A stretch of 64,000 bases of DNA, taken from assembly GCA_905147135.1 (NCBI GenBank), contig LR990043.1, forward strand, positions 17,981,584 to 18,045,583, in the 5' to 3' direction. The number at the start of each line of letters is the position of its first letter. The stretch's first letter is position 1. Source of the stretch: Blastobasis lacticolella (Eukaryota > Arthropoda > Insecta > Lepidoptera > Blastobasidae). Shown here one piece after another: positions 35,964 through 47,020 of the stretch. The notes under the pieces were generated by a model. That model was not told the DNA's origin, made no database searches, and saw nothing but the letters and a program-made list of their open reading frames with translations. The position numbers and the translations under genes were made by a program.

Positions 35964-38900
35964 GTAAGAATTTGTTTATTCGTATTTGATACAGTTACTG
36001 AAAGTAGTGAAAATTATCTTATTCTCTTCTACATCGTTTGACATAATGGTGCTCAGATATTTTTCTTTTATTTTATGGTAAGTCTTTGTTTTATTCATAT
36101 TTTATATATCTAGTTCTGACAAGGTGTTCGAACGGAAGGGCAAAATAATAAGAGAAAAAAGTAGCGTTGCATTTAACTTGCTTCTTAATTTTAAGAGTCA
36201 AATATACCGAGCATTCTGCGCTCGCTCATTCATTAGTGTCTGTTGTTTTTTGTTATGGTTGCCCAGATCTTTTGAATCAAATTTGAAAAAAATAAGTCGA
36301 TAGGTGCCTAAACGTAACTTTATTTTTGAATTTTCTGAAATTAATGGGTCTAGAAGCATTCTGTTCGTCGTGGGCCGTTGATAAGAATCAGGTGAAAGAT
36401 GCACTCGCGTCTAGTAAGTATATTATCTACTGATCACTCACGGACACCAAAGAATGGCGTTTACACCAATGTTCGATTGTGTAAAAAACTTCGAATTAAA
36501 ACTGAAAATTACAATTATTGCATCGTCAAAAATAACAAAAAAAATACCGCGGTAATAATACTGTATAATCGTTCGCATTGTGTAAAAAACGTTGAGTTAA
36601 TACTGAAAATTACTCACAATTACGCACAGTACCTAAAATTAGCAACGTCAAAAATAACAAAAAAATATACCGCGATATTTTAATTTTGTGGGAATGCGAA
36701 TGGAAACGTGTCAAAATATCAGCGAAAGCTATAATATTATCAATAGTCGCAAATGAACATTTCATTACAAAGTACGCGTTAAGAAACCCAAAAAATACTT
36801 ATAAGTTGAGTCATGGCAGTATTGTATCTAGGTTACGGACTTCAGTAGGCATGACGCAACAGTTTCTATTAGGTAGGTTCTCGGAGATTATATTTAAAGA
36901 TATTCTTCATTTTTAGCATTATTTGTCTGCAACCATGCGGCTTTGTTGCGGCAACTGGTAACTGCGAAGGATGCCTCCTCCTGACGCCCTACATCAACGA
37001 AGGCAAAAACGGCACACAACTAGCCAGGCAGCTGTCCAAAGTCGATCCAACACCATTCTTTGGACTGAAAAGCCACGCTGGCTTCATCACTGTGAAGCCC
37101 AATTACAATAGTAACCTGTTCTTCTGGTTCTTTCCGGCTGAGGATATGGGGAAGAAGCCCTGGTTCATCTGGCTGAACGGCGGGCCTGGTTATTCTTCCT
37201 TGTGCGGCGTTTTCATGTCGACGGGACCCTTCTATTATGAGAATGGAACAAGTAAGTTACAGTTTTCGATTATTTATCTTGATTACGAAATGCTATTACA
37301 AAGACTAGTAAGTTTCATTAGTTATCTCGAGGTCACTCGAGTTGAAATAACCTTAGTTTGTTCAATTGATGTGCTCGATGATAAATCGTATTTTTGTCCG
37401 AACTGAATTGATGGAATTTTAATAACTGCTCTCACCGCTTCGTCCGTCACCGATTTTGGTCGGGGGTTATTGAACTCAAATATTTTCTAAACTACTGAAC
37501 TGATTTGAAAAAGCAAAGCTACGATCGATCTCGATTAAACTAGCTTTCAAATGAAGAGAACCGCATCGAAATCGGTCCATCCTTTCGGGAGCTACAGTGC
37601 CACAGACAGACACATACCTCCATTGATACACAAACACTCACGTGAATCTCATAACACCCCACTTTCCTCGTCGGTGGTTAATAAACGGGATCTTACGGTG
37701 GCAGTGCATCTCCGTAAGACGACGTGGCTGAGCGACTACTCGGGGTTGTACCTGGACAACCCGGTGGGCGCAGGGTTCAGCTTCACCGGCAACAGCAAGG
37801 GGTACACCACCAACATCGCCGATGTGAGTAAGACTCACTTTTAGCGCTTATTGTATCCTTGAAAACGTTTAATAAAAATTTTTTTCAAGTACAACAATCT
37901 GTACGCGACTGGTCGACATGGAAATTTTCTAGTGATGCGACATCACCCGATAATCGATAGTACAACTCTACAACCTTTTCATCTTTATTTACGCTCCCGG
38001 TACGAATTGGTTCGCGTGTTTTAATTTAATGTAAATTGAAAATTTAAGTAGCAGTAGGAACTTAAAAGCCATACGATAAATAAATAAATAATGAAGTCGA
38101 CCCTACCACCCTTTATCCGACCTATCTGATGCAGTGGAGATTTTGGTACAGTGGACATACTGTAACAGTGGACATATTGATATAGAGGACGTTTAAATAC
38201 AGTGGTCATTCTGATACAGAGGATATTATGTTACAGTGCACATTCTGATACAGTAGACATTCTGACACGGAGGACATTCTGGTACAGTGGACATTCTGAT
38301 ACAGTAGGTAGATATTCTGACACAAAGGGCATTCTGGTATAGTGGACATTTTGATACAGCGGTCATTCTGATACAGCGATTGTTCATAATAGACATTTAT
38401 AAAAAAATTAATATTGTATCTATCTACATTGGACATTTTGATATAGTGGATCACAATGAGCATGGCCTATTTTTGCGTCGCGTGTTAGTAATGGACGTGG
38501 AAATGAGGTTGAATAAAGGTACATTCTATGACGTGTTAACCGCTGCACTCTTTAGATCTTTCATTTTTCGCCATCAGTGGTGAATGATGCCGTGGCGATT
38601 TTCGGAAAATACAGTACACACTCGAATTAGAGTATTGCCTGGTTTTTTCTTACTTTGTCATAAAGAGAGCAGGTAGCAAAGTAACTACTAAACTTCAGTA
38701 TTGTATACGCTTTTTGTGCTTGGATATGGGTGCCAAAGAACTGATAAATTTCATATATATTTTTAAATACATACTTATTAAAAATAATATATAACACCCA
38801 GACCCATAATTGAAATTAAAATTCATCATTTCAATTTCTGCCCATCTGGGAATCTAACCCAGGACCAATGCGTGGCAGACTGGCATGTGAACTAACTGAA

Positions 38901-41449
38901 CCACTCAGGTCGTCAACCATTACATTAGGTACAACCCGATATTATTTTCCCAACACAAAAGTAAGGTTGCCTGGAAGATATATCTTGTTTCATTAAGTGT
39001 TTTGTACAATAAAGTGTTTCACAGTGTTTCATTATCATTATTAATTTACAAAGATCCGTACCAACGCAGGTCAGCGACCAGATGTACGAGTTCCTCCAGC
39101 AGTTCCTGGCCATGTTCCCGGAGTTGCGCGCCGCGCCGCTCTTCATCGCCGGGGAGTCCTACGCCGGAAAGTACGTCCCGGGGCTCGCCATGGAGGTGCA
39201 CCTGAGGCCGCAGTCGCATATCAACTTGAGGGTAGGCGAAGGCGGTTCTATTGTAAATCCTGACAGTTAGGTGCAATATGCACTTCTTTTCATATAGTTT
39301 GTGCCAAGTGGATTTGCAATAGCGTGCCTTTATCTCTCGGTTAATTGGCATTAGTTCATGAAAACTGTTATATACTTTTCTATTTCGTTAAATTATAACG
39401 AATACGGCTATTCAAGCGTATCGCTTTGACCGCTTACAAATTAGTTCTGACCAAGAGATCAATGTTCGCTATCGTCAATTTGTTTGGCACGAACTATAGC
39501 TCTGTGATTGTGAGCCTTGCGAAGAGAATTTCATCGATTTCAAAACTGAAATTGCAGTGTACTGATCATATTTGCCGTTTACTAGAACCAATGGCCGTTG
39601 GTTTGGGATAGACGTGTTCTGGAGTGGGAAAACCTGGTGTGCACGTCTGCAGATCGGTTACCTATGTCCAGCAGAGGAAAGCAATTAGCTAATGATTCTT
39701 GCGTTGCTGATTCCAGGGTATATCGATAGGAAACGGACTGATCGACGCAGCGAGCATAATGCATTATAGTGACCTCTGCCGGGTCATCGGTATCTTGGGA
39801 GAAGGAGAGCTGAAAGTTCTGGAAAAATTAGAGAGGTCGGTTGTCGATCTTATAAAACAGAACAAAATGCTGGAAGCATCACTTGTAAGTGTATTTTTTT
39901 TTCTTTATAATTGGTTGCCTAGAAACCTGCCTGCCTATAAACCTCTTTCGAGTATTACCTAGGTCTTCGGCCAAGTAGTCCGAGAAGTAGACGAAGTAGA
40001 ATTGAGATTTCTCGCGGTTTGATAATCAGACCGAAAGTATCTTCTAACAGCGAGAGATGAATGGAGCAAGAAAACAAGAAAAAAAGGGCAGACAAGTGAT
40101 GATAGTCAAGAACCAAATTATTGTTGTAACTATCTACCAAAATTACTGTTGTATTTTAATCTTTTAGAGATTCAACGACACGGTAGAATTTATTAAGCGG
40201 CACAGCGGCGTCAGTGTCTGGGACTACAGAGAATCCGCCAGCAACATGTGCGATTTCGAAAATTTGTTCCACAACAATTCTATTAGAAAGGCTCTGCATG
40301 TGGGGAATGCCACTTACAATTTGAACAACCAGGTGGTGTACGAGTACATGCTACCAGATATAGTAGCCGGTGTGCAGCCGTGGTTCGAAGAATTGCTCGA
40401 CCATTACGGGGTCCTGTGCTATAGGTGAGGTTCAATTCAGTCTTTGAAAATAGTCTTATTGCCCATCTTAGTCGACGCTTAATTATAATTTAATATTTAT
40501 TTCAGGCAATTATATGTAAACTAGGTTATAACACAAATACTAAGTATGGAAAGCCCATATTATGTTGTAAGTCGAGGCCTTAAGAATAACTTGGCTATTT
40601 GAAACGTATTATAATATTTACAGTTATTATAATAATAATATTCCTAAGCGAAGTCACAAAATCAATGTCATAAAGTTAAGAGATACCTAACGAGTTTAGG
40701 ATATCAGCTAAGGATGGTGTTGGTGGTGTGTTTTATTTTATTAGGAATATGTTAAATAATTTGGGCTTCTACTTAAGCGTCGCCTAAGTTGAGTCCATAA
40801 CGCCTATACTACTTATATAAGACTCTGCAGTGTCTATTTATTTTGTTTTAATTCCTTTTTGTTTCTTAGTAAAATAAATTGTTCCTAATATCCACAGCGG
40901 TCAAATGGACATCGTGTTATCGTACAGCCTTTCGAAGCATTTCTATGAAGTGCTGGAGTGGTCGGGACGAGACGCCTACCGCGCGGCGCCTCGCACCACC
41001 ATAAGACTGGGGCCCCACGGCAACGTAGTTGGGTATGCGACAAAATTTCATAGATTTCTATCCTAAATTCCTAAGGCGGAGTTAGTAAGTAGTGCGCGCG
41101 ACGGGTGGCCTGAAAAACCTGCAATGGCTAGCTAGCAACAGACTATATGTTTAACAAAATCGAGTTACTGACAGAGTGAAAAAAGTAATAGACGGCTTTA
41201 TAGCCTTACAATTTCATAAAATCTCAAGTCTAGCAGTGGACTGTTATGAGCTAATTATATGAGAAAACTATAATTTATTTGTTTTTCTATTGTACATAAG
41301 TTCTTATTTTTTTTTTATATTTCAGATATTCGAAATCAGGCGGCAATTTCACTGAAGTATTGATCCGGAACGCAGGGCATTTGGTACCCCAGGACCAGCC
41401 CGAAGTACTTAAGACTGTTATCGATAAATTTATTCAAAAATATAAATAA
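35932..41449 (+). CDS. Serine carboxypeptidase B (CPVL-like, S10 family)
   Basis: Same reaction and probable secretory or lysosomal location as copies A and C. Exons: 36046-36077 (or alternative 35932-35963), 36917-37251, 37705-37823, 39070-39231, 39717-39884, 40168-40424, 40898-41032, 41326-41449; 1332 bases, 443 residues plus TAA with either first exon. The signal peptide is followed at once by a short pro-region (GNCEGCLLLTPYINEG). Active-site parts: WLNGGPGYSSL, LDNPVGAGFSF, Ser192 in GESYAG, Asp362 in GQMDI, His421 in NAGHLVP. The triad is complete. Exon lengths differ from A and C by multiples of three, and introns keep the same phases. It is on the opposite strand from A and C and is the shortest of the three, with no C-terminal extension. 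The exon-3 acceptor (GTGGCAG) has a weak pyrimidine tract and directly follows a repeat. The 3' UTR runs into a transposon 29 bases after the stop. Confidence 0.92.
36046..36077 (+). CDS. Alternative first coding exon 1b of carboxypeptidase B
   Basis: 32 bases, the same length and phase as exon 1a, encoding MVLRYFSFIL with donor GTAAGT. It joins to the exon at 36917 to give CIICLQPCG. The stronger donor makes it the likelier default first exon. Confidence 0.7.
37440..37690 (+). repeat. Dispersed repeat end next to the exon-3 acceptor of carboxypeptidase B
   Basis: Contains GCATCGAAATCGGTCCATCC, GCCACAGACAGACACATACC and CGTCGGTGGTTAAT. A shorter relative is at about 12015-12130 (AGCTACGATGCCACAGACAG, TCGTCGAGGGTTAA), and a reversed one is near 61570-61690. 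The element ends about 15 bases before the splice acceptor. Confidence 0.6.
38125..38455. repeat. Degenerate minisatellite, about 18-base unit
   Basis: About 18 imperfect units around GATACAGTGGACATTCT, with variants such as GGTACAGTGGACATTCT and GATACAGCGGTCATTCT. It lies in an intron of carboxypeptidase B. No flanking cas-like genes; the units are too degenerate and lack unique spacers. Confidence 0.9.
38763..38917 (-). repeat. SINE-G partial copy
   Basis: Reverse-strand tRNA-Gly-like head and first part of the body, with the 3' part missing. It lies in an intron of carboxypeptidase B. Confidence 0.75.
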
Positions 41450-41492
41450 GAAAAATTTATATTCTGCCTATTCATTTAGGCGCGGATTATAT

Positions 41493-41757
41493 CAAGCGTC
41501 GGCGACGCACGTTGCGTCGGCGACGCAACTTGCGTTATGCTGTCAACTCAAAATTGTATGAACTTCTAATGCGCGCGCCGACGCAACCTGCGTTTTACCT
41601 GCGTCGCCGACGCAACCTGCGTTATCGACGCTGCCTGCGTCGGCGACGCATCTTTCGTTAAGCTGTCAACTCAAAATTGTATGATTTTCAAATGCGCGCG
41701 CCGACGCAGGTAAAACGCAGGTTGCGTCGGCGACGCAGGTAAAACGCAGGTTGCGTC
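41493..41757. repeat. Palindromic GCGTCGGCGACGC array at the left transposon end
   Basis: Many copies of the near-palindrome GCGTCGGCGACGCA and its variants. A longer unit (GCTGTCAACTCAAAATTGTA ... GCGCGCGCCGACGC) is present twice, near 41541 and 41663. A short version recurs at 49080-49120. Confidence 0.85.
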
Positions 41758-41768
41758 AAGAATTCTAA

Positions 41769-42910
41769 GGCCGGGCACAGACCTACCGGTCAGGGCCGGG
41801 CCGGGCCAGACCTGCCGATCAGGGCCGGGCCGGAATTAACGTGAAGGCCATATTATTTTCATCGACAATGTACTAGCCGTCACACACTTATAGACGCCCG
41901 GAGAGCGCACCCGGTCAAAACTTTCAACCGTCCTGAAAGAGGCGAGGCTTGCACATAATCTTCTTATAATCGGCATATGCAGACCGTAAGCTTTCCGGGC
42001 CGGGCCCATCGGGGCGGATCTGTAATAAAATTATCAAAGAGATTGGTATACCTGGGAAAGGTATATTCCTTTATGGTTGACCCTGAGTCCATTACTTTGG
42101 CAGGGCAAAAATTCCTATGTTGAAATATAAAAAAAAAGGATTATCACAACCGTAATCTCAAAGACGTTGAATGGCAAGAAGTAAATAGATATGTTGATGT
42201 GAAGTTTAAATGTTAGATGAAGACGAGAAAAAAATACGCATCAGTCTACTGCCATCAGTCTTCGTGAATACATGAATTGGACCCGGGTCAAGTTGGCTCT
42301 GTTTAGCCTGAGGCTTGAACTGGGTCCAGCCCCAAGGTGACTCTTTCTATTCGGAACCTATTGGTCCTAGAACACTAGTCCCTAAAGATATATGATAGTA
42401 CTCGACGAATTCTACATTTCGAATGACAGTTTTAAATTTAACGTCTCTCTTACAAAACGTAGATTTCGACGAGTACCTAATATCATTTCTCTATAGAAAC
42501 TATTCTTCTAGGACCTATGGTTCTCAAGTTATAACAGTTTTCAATTTGCAACAGTTACTTTAAATGTATATCTCGACGAGTGATACAATTCTTTTTAGAG
42601 ACTAGTGTTCTAGGACCAATAGAATCAGAGTTATAACGGCTTTAAGTTTAACAGCCGTCATTCGAAATGTAGATCTGGACGAGTAGGTACAGTAGTTCAG
42701 TAGACTGATACTGCCTACCATCTTTCCCTTTTTTGTAGGTTTTCAGCGCCAAACAGTAAGGCGATGCACATTAATTCGTCATCCATTTCTACCCGTTAAC
42801 CTTTCCCGGCAAGCGCTTGATAACGACTGAGAAAATTTTAAGAATGTCCGGCCCGGTAGGTGTGCCGATTGGGCCCGTCCCTGACCTTTTCCATAGGTCT
42901 GTGCCCGCAC
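41769..42910. mobile_element. Foldback MITE B, copy 1, with TAA target duplication
   Basis: Ends GGCCGGGCACAGACCTACCG and, reversed, GTGCGGGCACAGACCTATGG. TAA flanks both sides (41766-41768, 42911-42913). The centre (about 42345-42690) holds head-to-head units of about 105 bases with CTAGGACCAAT, ACTAGTGTTCTAG and GTAGATCTCGACGAG-like blocks. No protein is encoded. Confidence 0.75.
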
Positions 42911-43189
42911 TAAAGCAGGGCTTTTATATCAACAAGACAAGGAGTTTATATACTGCAAAATGAGTTTGGATAGAGACTGGGAGACTGGATATCACAAGAT
43001 ATATCCATAGAGTTATATACCTCGTATAGTAACTCTATGGGCTATCCATAATAGACCCTGACCCCACACAGGCGTGGGCGATGCGGTCGCGTACTATTGG
43101 ACTGAATGCGCCCGCGTACAGACGTTTATTTATTTATTTATTTAACTGTTTATTGTACACAATAATGATATAATAATAATAATAATAAA

Positions 43190-43433
43190 TATTCGTGGAC
43201 AAATTCACACAGCGCCATCTAGCCCCAAACTAAGCAAAGCTTGTACTATGGGTGCTAGATAACTGATATACTACTTAAATACTTTTTAAATACTTACTTA
43301 TTATATATAGAACACCCAGACCCGTAACAGCAATTAAAATGCATCATTTCAATTTCTGCCCGGCCGGGAATCGAACCCGGGACCTCTTGCGTGGCAGACC
43401 GGCATGTTGACCATTGAACCACTCAGGTCGTCA
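43190..43433 (-). repeat. SINE-G copy
   Basis: Reverse-strand copy with intact A and B boxes (CCGGGAATCGAACCCGG on the plus strand) and body; beyond the 3' end lie ATTT and AAT runs. Confidence 0.8.
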
Positions 43434-43917
43434 AACATAATAGGTCGTATACAGAGAAATATAATAGAACAAAAGACACAACAGGCGCTGCTTATTTCTA
43501 AAAAGAAATTTCTTCCAGCAGGCCTACAGAAGAGAGATGTTAGACTAAAGTAACGCAGATACGACGTGCACAATAATTGAATATTTAAATACATAAATAT
43601 ATTATATTATAATATATAGGTATATAAAGCTAATATAAACATATTATTAAAACAAGCGATATAAAATACATAAATATATAAGTTATGGACTAGACAGGGA
43701 AAGATAATATTCCTTGACTCTCTTTTTAAATATAGACAGTGACTGACTGTCACGCACATTATGTGGCAGTGAGTTCCATAGTCTCGCTGCATGGACAGTG
43801 AAGGAATAGGAGAAGAAATCGGAATGATGGATAGGGACAGATAACAATGATTTTACATTGGACCGACAAGGCTTGTTTTGGGCCTGGGAGAAGTGGAAGG
43901 AGTTGCGGAGATATGAC

Positions 43918-44005
43918 GTTCATCATATCAGCCAAAAGACACCCATGTTGAGCATATGCCGCCTTCCGAGATCTCCACAACATCCTGTCCTGTGCTTCCG
44001 CTTCC
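43918..44005 (-). pseudogene. RTE-like LINE C-terminal remnant
   Basis: The minus frame gives an EAQDRMLWRSRKAAYAQHG-like run followed by a GATATGATGAACG tail. It is a degenerate relative of 28837-28925. Confidence 0.55.
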
Positions 44006-44949
44006 GGTTGGCAGCTATCGCCCTCAGATTTATAGTTAGCAGTCGCCTCTAGATCAAGCCATTGACAAAAAAAAGAAAATAATTATACTTAATAATAATA
44101 AACTACACCCAAGTTACACCGGTCAGAGGTATGCCCAACCTCCGAAAGATAGTCAATGCACTAGCCTATCATAATAATAATCACATGTATGACCTGTCCA
44201 GCGAAGGGGGATGTCACGGCCACCCGCTTGCAGAACGCGTCGTGAGTTTTCTGCTGTGTTCCCTTTAAGAACTACAGATCGCCCCTGTTTGGGGGAAGCT
44301 TTTAGTGACAAGTCATTGTCACTAAAACTTCGCCACAAACTTAACTGGCCCGGTGGCTAAAAGCTGAACTAAGTGTCGCCATTTAAAAATGTCATTTTGT
44401 TTGTCAACAACAGCGACGCCGTCACCGTGTCAGGTAAGTTTGTGGCACCTACCATTGAGTATTGCAAAGTAAAAAGTTTGCAAAAATATCCAACTTATTA
44501 ATTACTAGCGGTTGCCCGCGACTTTGTTCGCGTTAAATACTCATCTTTAACTCATTCTATCATATGCAAAAATATTCCCCATGAAAATAATCACACTTAA
44601 ATCTGTGATAAACTTAAAAGGATATCAGGTGAACTGGTTCTGCACGGACCACAGGTAATGACTTTTAAGGTTATATTTTACTGTTCAGATTTATTTTGCT
44701 GAATATGTTACATAGTTTCGATGGGGTCAAATTCCGCAAAAAGCATAAAAGGCACTCATTGTAACTGGTTATAAGACTGCGCTAGTAGGCCAGGTTCACT
44801 AAAAAGTTTAGATCTTAAAGGAGTATACGCTGGCGCTGGCCTATGGTAGTCTTCTACATAACCTCATCCCCCTTGATCTGACTGACTTCTGTTTAAGTGG
44901 ATTTAAAACGCCACAAAACATCAGCATCACTAAGTTAAATCCTGTTTCT

Positions 44950-45160
44950 GTCTGCCACCCAGAGATCCTGGGTTCGATTCAGAAATGATGAATTTTAATA
45001 TATGTTATCTGGGTCTAGGTGTTATATGTACTTATCATGAGTATGTATTTAAAAAATATGTAAGTAAGTTTAGTTATCTAGCATCCATAACACAAGCTTT
45101 GCTTACTTTGAGGCAAGATGGCGCTGTGTGAATTGTTCAAGTATATTTATTTAATATTTT
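44950..45160 (+). repeat. SINE-G copy lacking the A box
   Basis: Starts at TCTGCCACCCAGAGATCCTG, has a B-box remnant GGGTTCGATTC, body and GATGGCGCTGTGTGAATTG. Confidence 0.7.
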
Positions 45161-46057
45161 TGATTGATAATATAGAGCTGAGATCAACTTACATCGGAAT
45201 AGTCAAAATCTCTGAAACAGTCATTTTTGTTTATATTTAAATTTTCAGTCAACATCTACTTAGATGACTAAAGTTTCAGCCAATTTAACAAAACAGCATT
45301 TTTATAGAACAAAATGAGTTTAAATTGATATATCTTTATTAATTTACTTTTTTATCTAAATAAAACATTTCACAAACACTACATTTAAGTGAAGCTTACA
45401 ACAATTATACATTATTGAAACCGCACTTAAATCATTTAAGCCGTTCCTGAGATAAGCGCGCACAAACGCATTGACAAACAGACAGCATTAGGTAACATGT
45501 TCAGATGGTTGGTTTTTCATCGATAATATTCTACAGTTTTTTATGTTGAGAAATTTTTTTATTTGTAGATTTAGGTTATCTTTTCTAATTGTGTACTTTC
45601 TGTAGCTTTTATAAAAGCGGATATACAATAGGTACTTTCTGAGTCTGTTAAAATGGGTATGAAATTGGCCATACAAATGTCTTTCTGTGTTAAATGGATG
45701 TACAGCATATCTTCTTAGGGTCCCGGATTCAAAAGTGCTAATAAAGGTGAACACGCACTTACGCTGCGCGACGCGGCAGTGGCACGGCAACTGCACTGCA
45801 ACGTCTATTCTGAACGCACTGCTGCGACGCGATATTGCGCGTTACTTCAATCAAAGATGTTTAGTGTTAGGCAGGACAAGGTTTTAAATAGAGTTTGTTT
45901 GTCATATTATTTTTTTTAGCCGACCCCATATGTTAGTCTAAGAAACAGTTCGTCACAGTTCGACAATAAATGACTTTTTTTATTCATACACGTAACCATT
46001 TGCGATAAAGCGTTCTTCCTTGTACGAAATCAATTGCGTCAACAAACACATACCTAA
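45161..46057. other. Gene-free spacer inside the transposon block
   Basis: AT-rich. Contains a fragment resembling the repeat end near 37440 (CCGTTCCTGAGATAAGCGCG, ~45443). A 102-codon minus frame at 45488-45796 shows no recognisable family. Nothing else is supported. Confidence 0.5.
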
Positions 46058-46459
46058 GCGAGCGGCCACACAGAAAAGACTCAGACACGTCGCGGACAAG
46101 GCACAGACGGGACGCGGACGCGACTTAAAACATACAGAAAAGACAGGGCGAGGACGCGGCGCCGTCGCGGATAAGTCAAGAGCGTAGGCAAGACAAGGAC
46201 AGCAAGCGCTGCGGGCGAGGCCCGGCTCCCGCGCCCCGCCCGCACCCCTGCTCTCGCCCGCGGCGCGCCCTTGCCTCGTCTTTTCTGTATGTTTCAAGTC
46301 GTGTCTGCGACGCGTCCTCGCCCTGTCCTAGCCCTGTCTTTTCTGTATGTTTTGCGTCGCGACGTTTCTATACATTTAGTATGAAAGTAAATTAAGCGGG
46401 CGCGGGCGCCGCGTCTGCGACGAGTCTGCGTCTTACGTATTTTCTGTGTGGCCGCTCGC
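46058..46459. mobile_element. MITE C, 402 bases, TAA target duplication
   Basis: Ends GCGAGCGGCCACACAGAAAA, perfectly inverted at the right (TTTTCTGTGTGGCCGCTCGC), with TAA on both sides. The interior is very GC-rich, with repeated ACAGAAAAGAC and CGTCGCGGAC-type blocks in both orientations. Non-coding. Confidence 0.85.
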
Positions 46460-47020
46460 TAAGACAGTATTATTTTTTAAATCTCATACACCTATGTCTG
46501 AAAGCTGAAATATTCATATTCAGCATATAACACATGATTCACCGGAACATTATTATTATTTATTATGCATCGCACCGGTTCGGCTGAATGCGGTGCAGGT
46601 GGTGCTACCCACTCGTATGGACGGTGCACGCCATCATCAAACCTGTCTCTCGACGCTGCGTTTTGCAGCACAAGTGCATATAGACCTTTAGACTATTGAC
46701 ATCTGAACGTTTATACCTGTTTAAACCATGGACTTACCGTCTGAACGTTTATACCTGTTTAAACCATGGACTTACTACCCACTGCGCACTGCTTTGACTA
46801 AAACCGGGCAGAGCGAGAGTCCCCATCGATAGTCCTTTGTCCCTTTCTAACAGTGTAAACACAATGTTATTGGCATAATCACCGTCATTCTAAATTGACA
46901 AGTGTTGTGTTTGGTGTTGCCATTATTGGAGAAATATATTTACCGTAAATTTGGTATTATTATGAGGTAATCCGTACAATCCGAAAAGTAGTTGTCATAA
47001 TACCTTTTGCTCTACTGAAC

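Noticed and set aside
36399..36916. Two open frames before exon 2 of carboxypeptidase B
   Set aside because: AT-rich intron sequence with no homology; the phase-matched first exons lie upstream of them.
38125..38455. CRISPR-like array
   Set aside because: Eukaryotic sequence, degenerate units, no unique spacers of constant length.
45488..45796. 102-codon frame on the minus strand
   Set aside because: Low-complexity and without family signature; it lies within a transposon-rich block.
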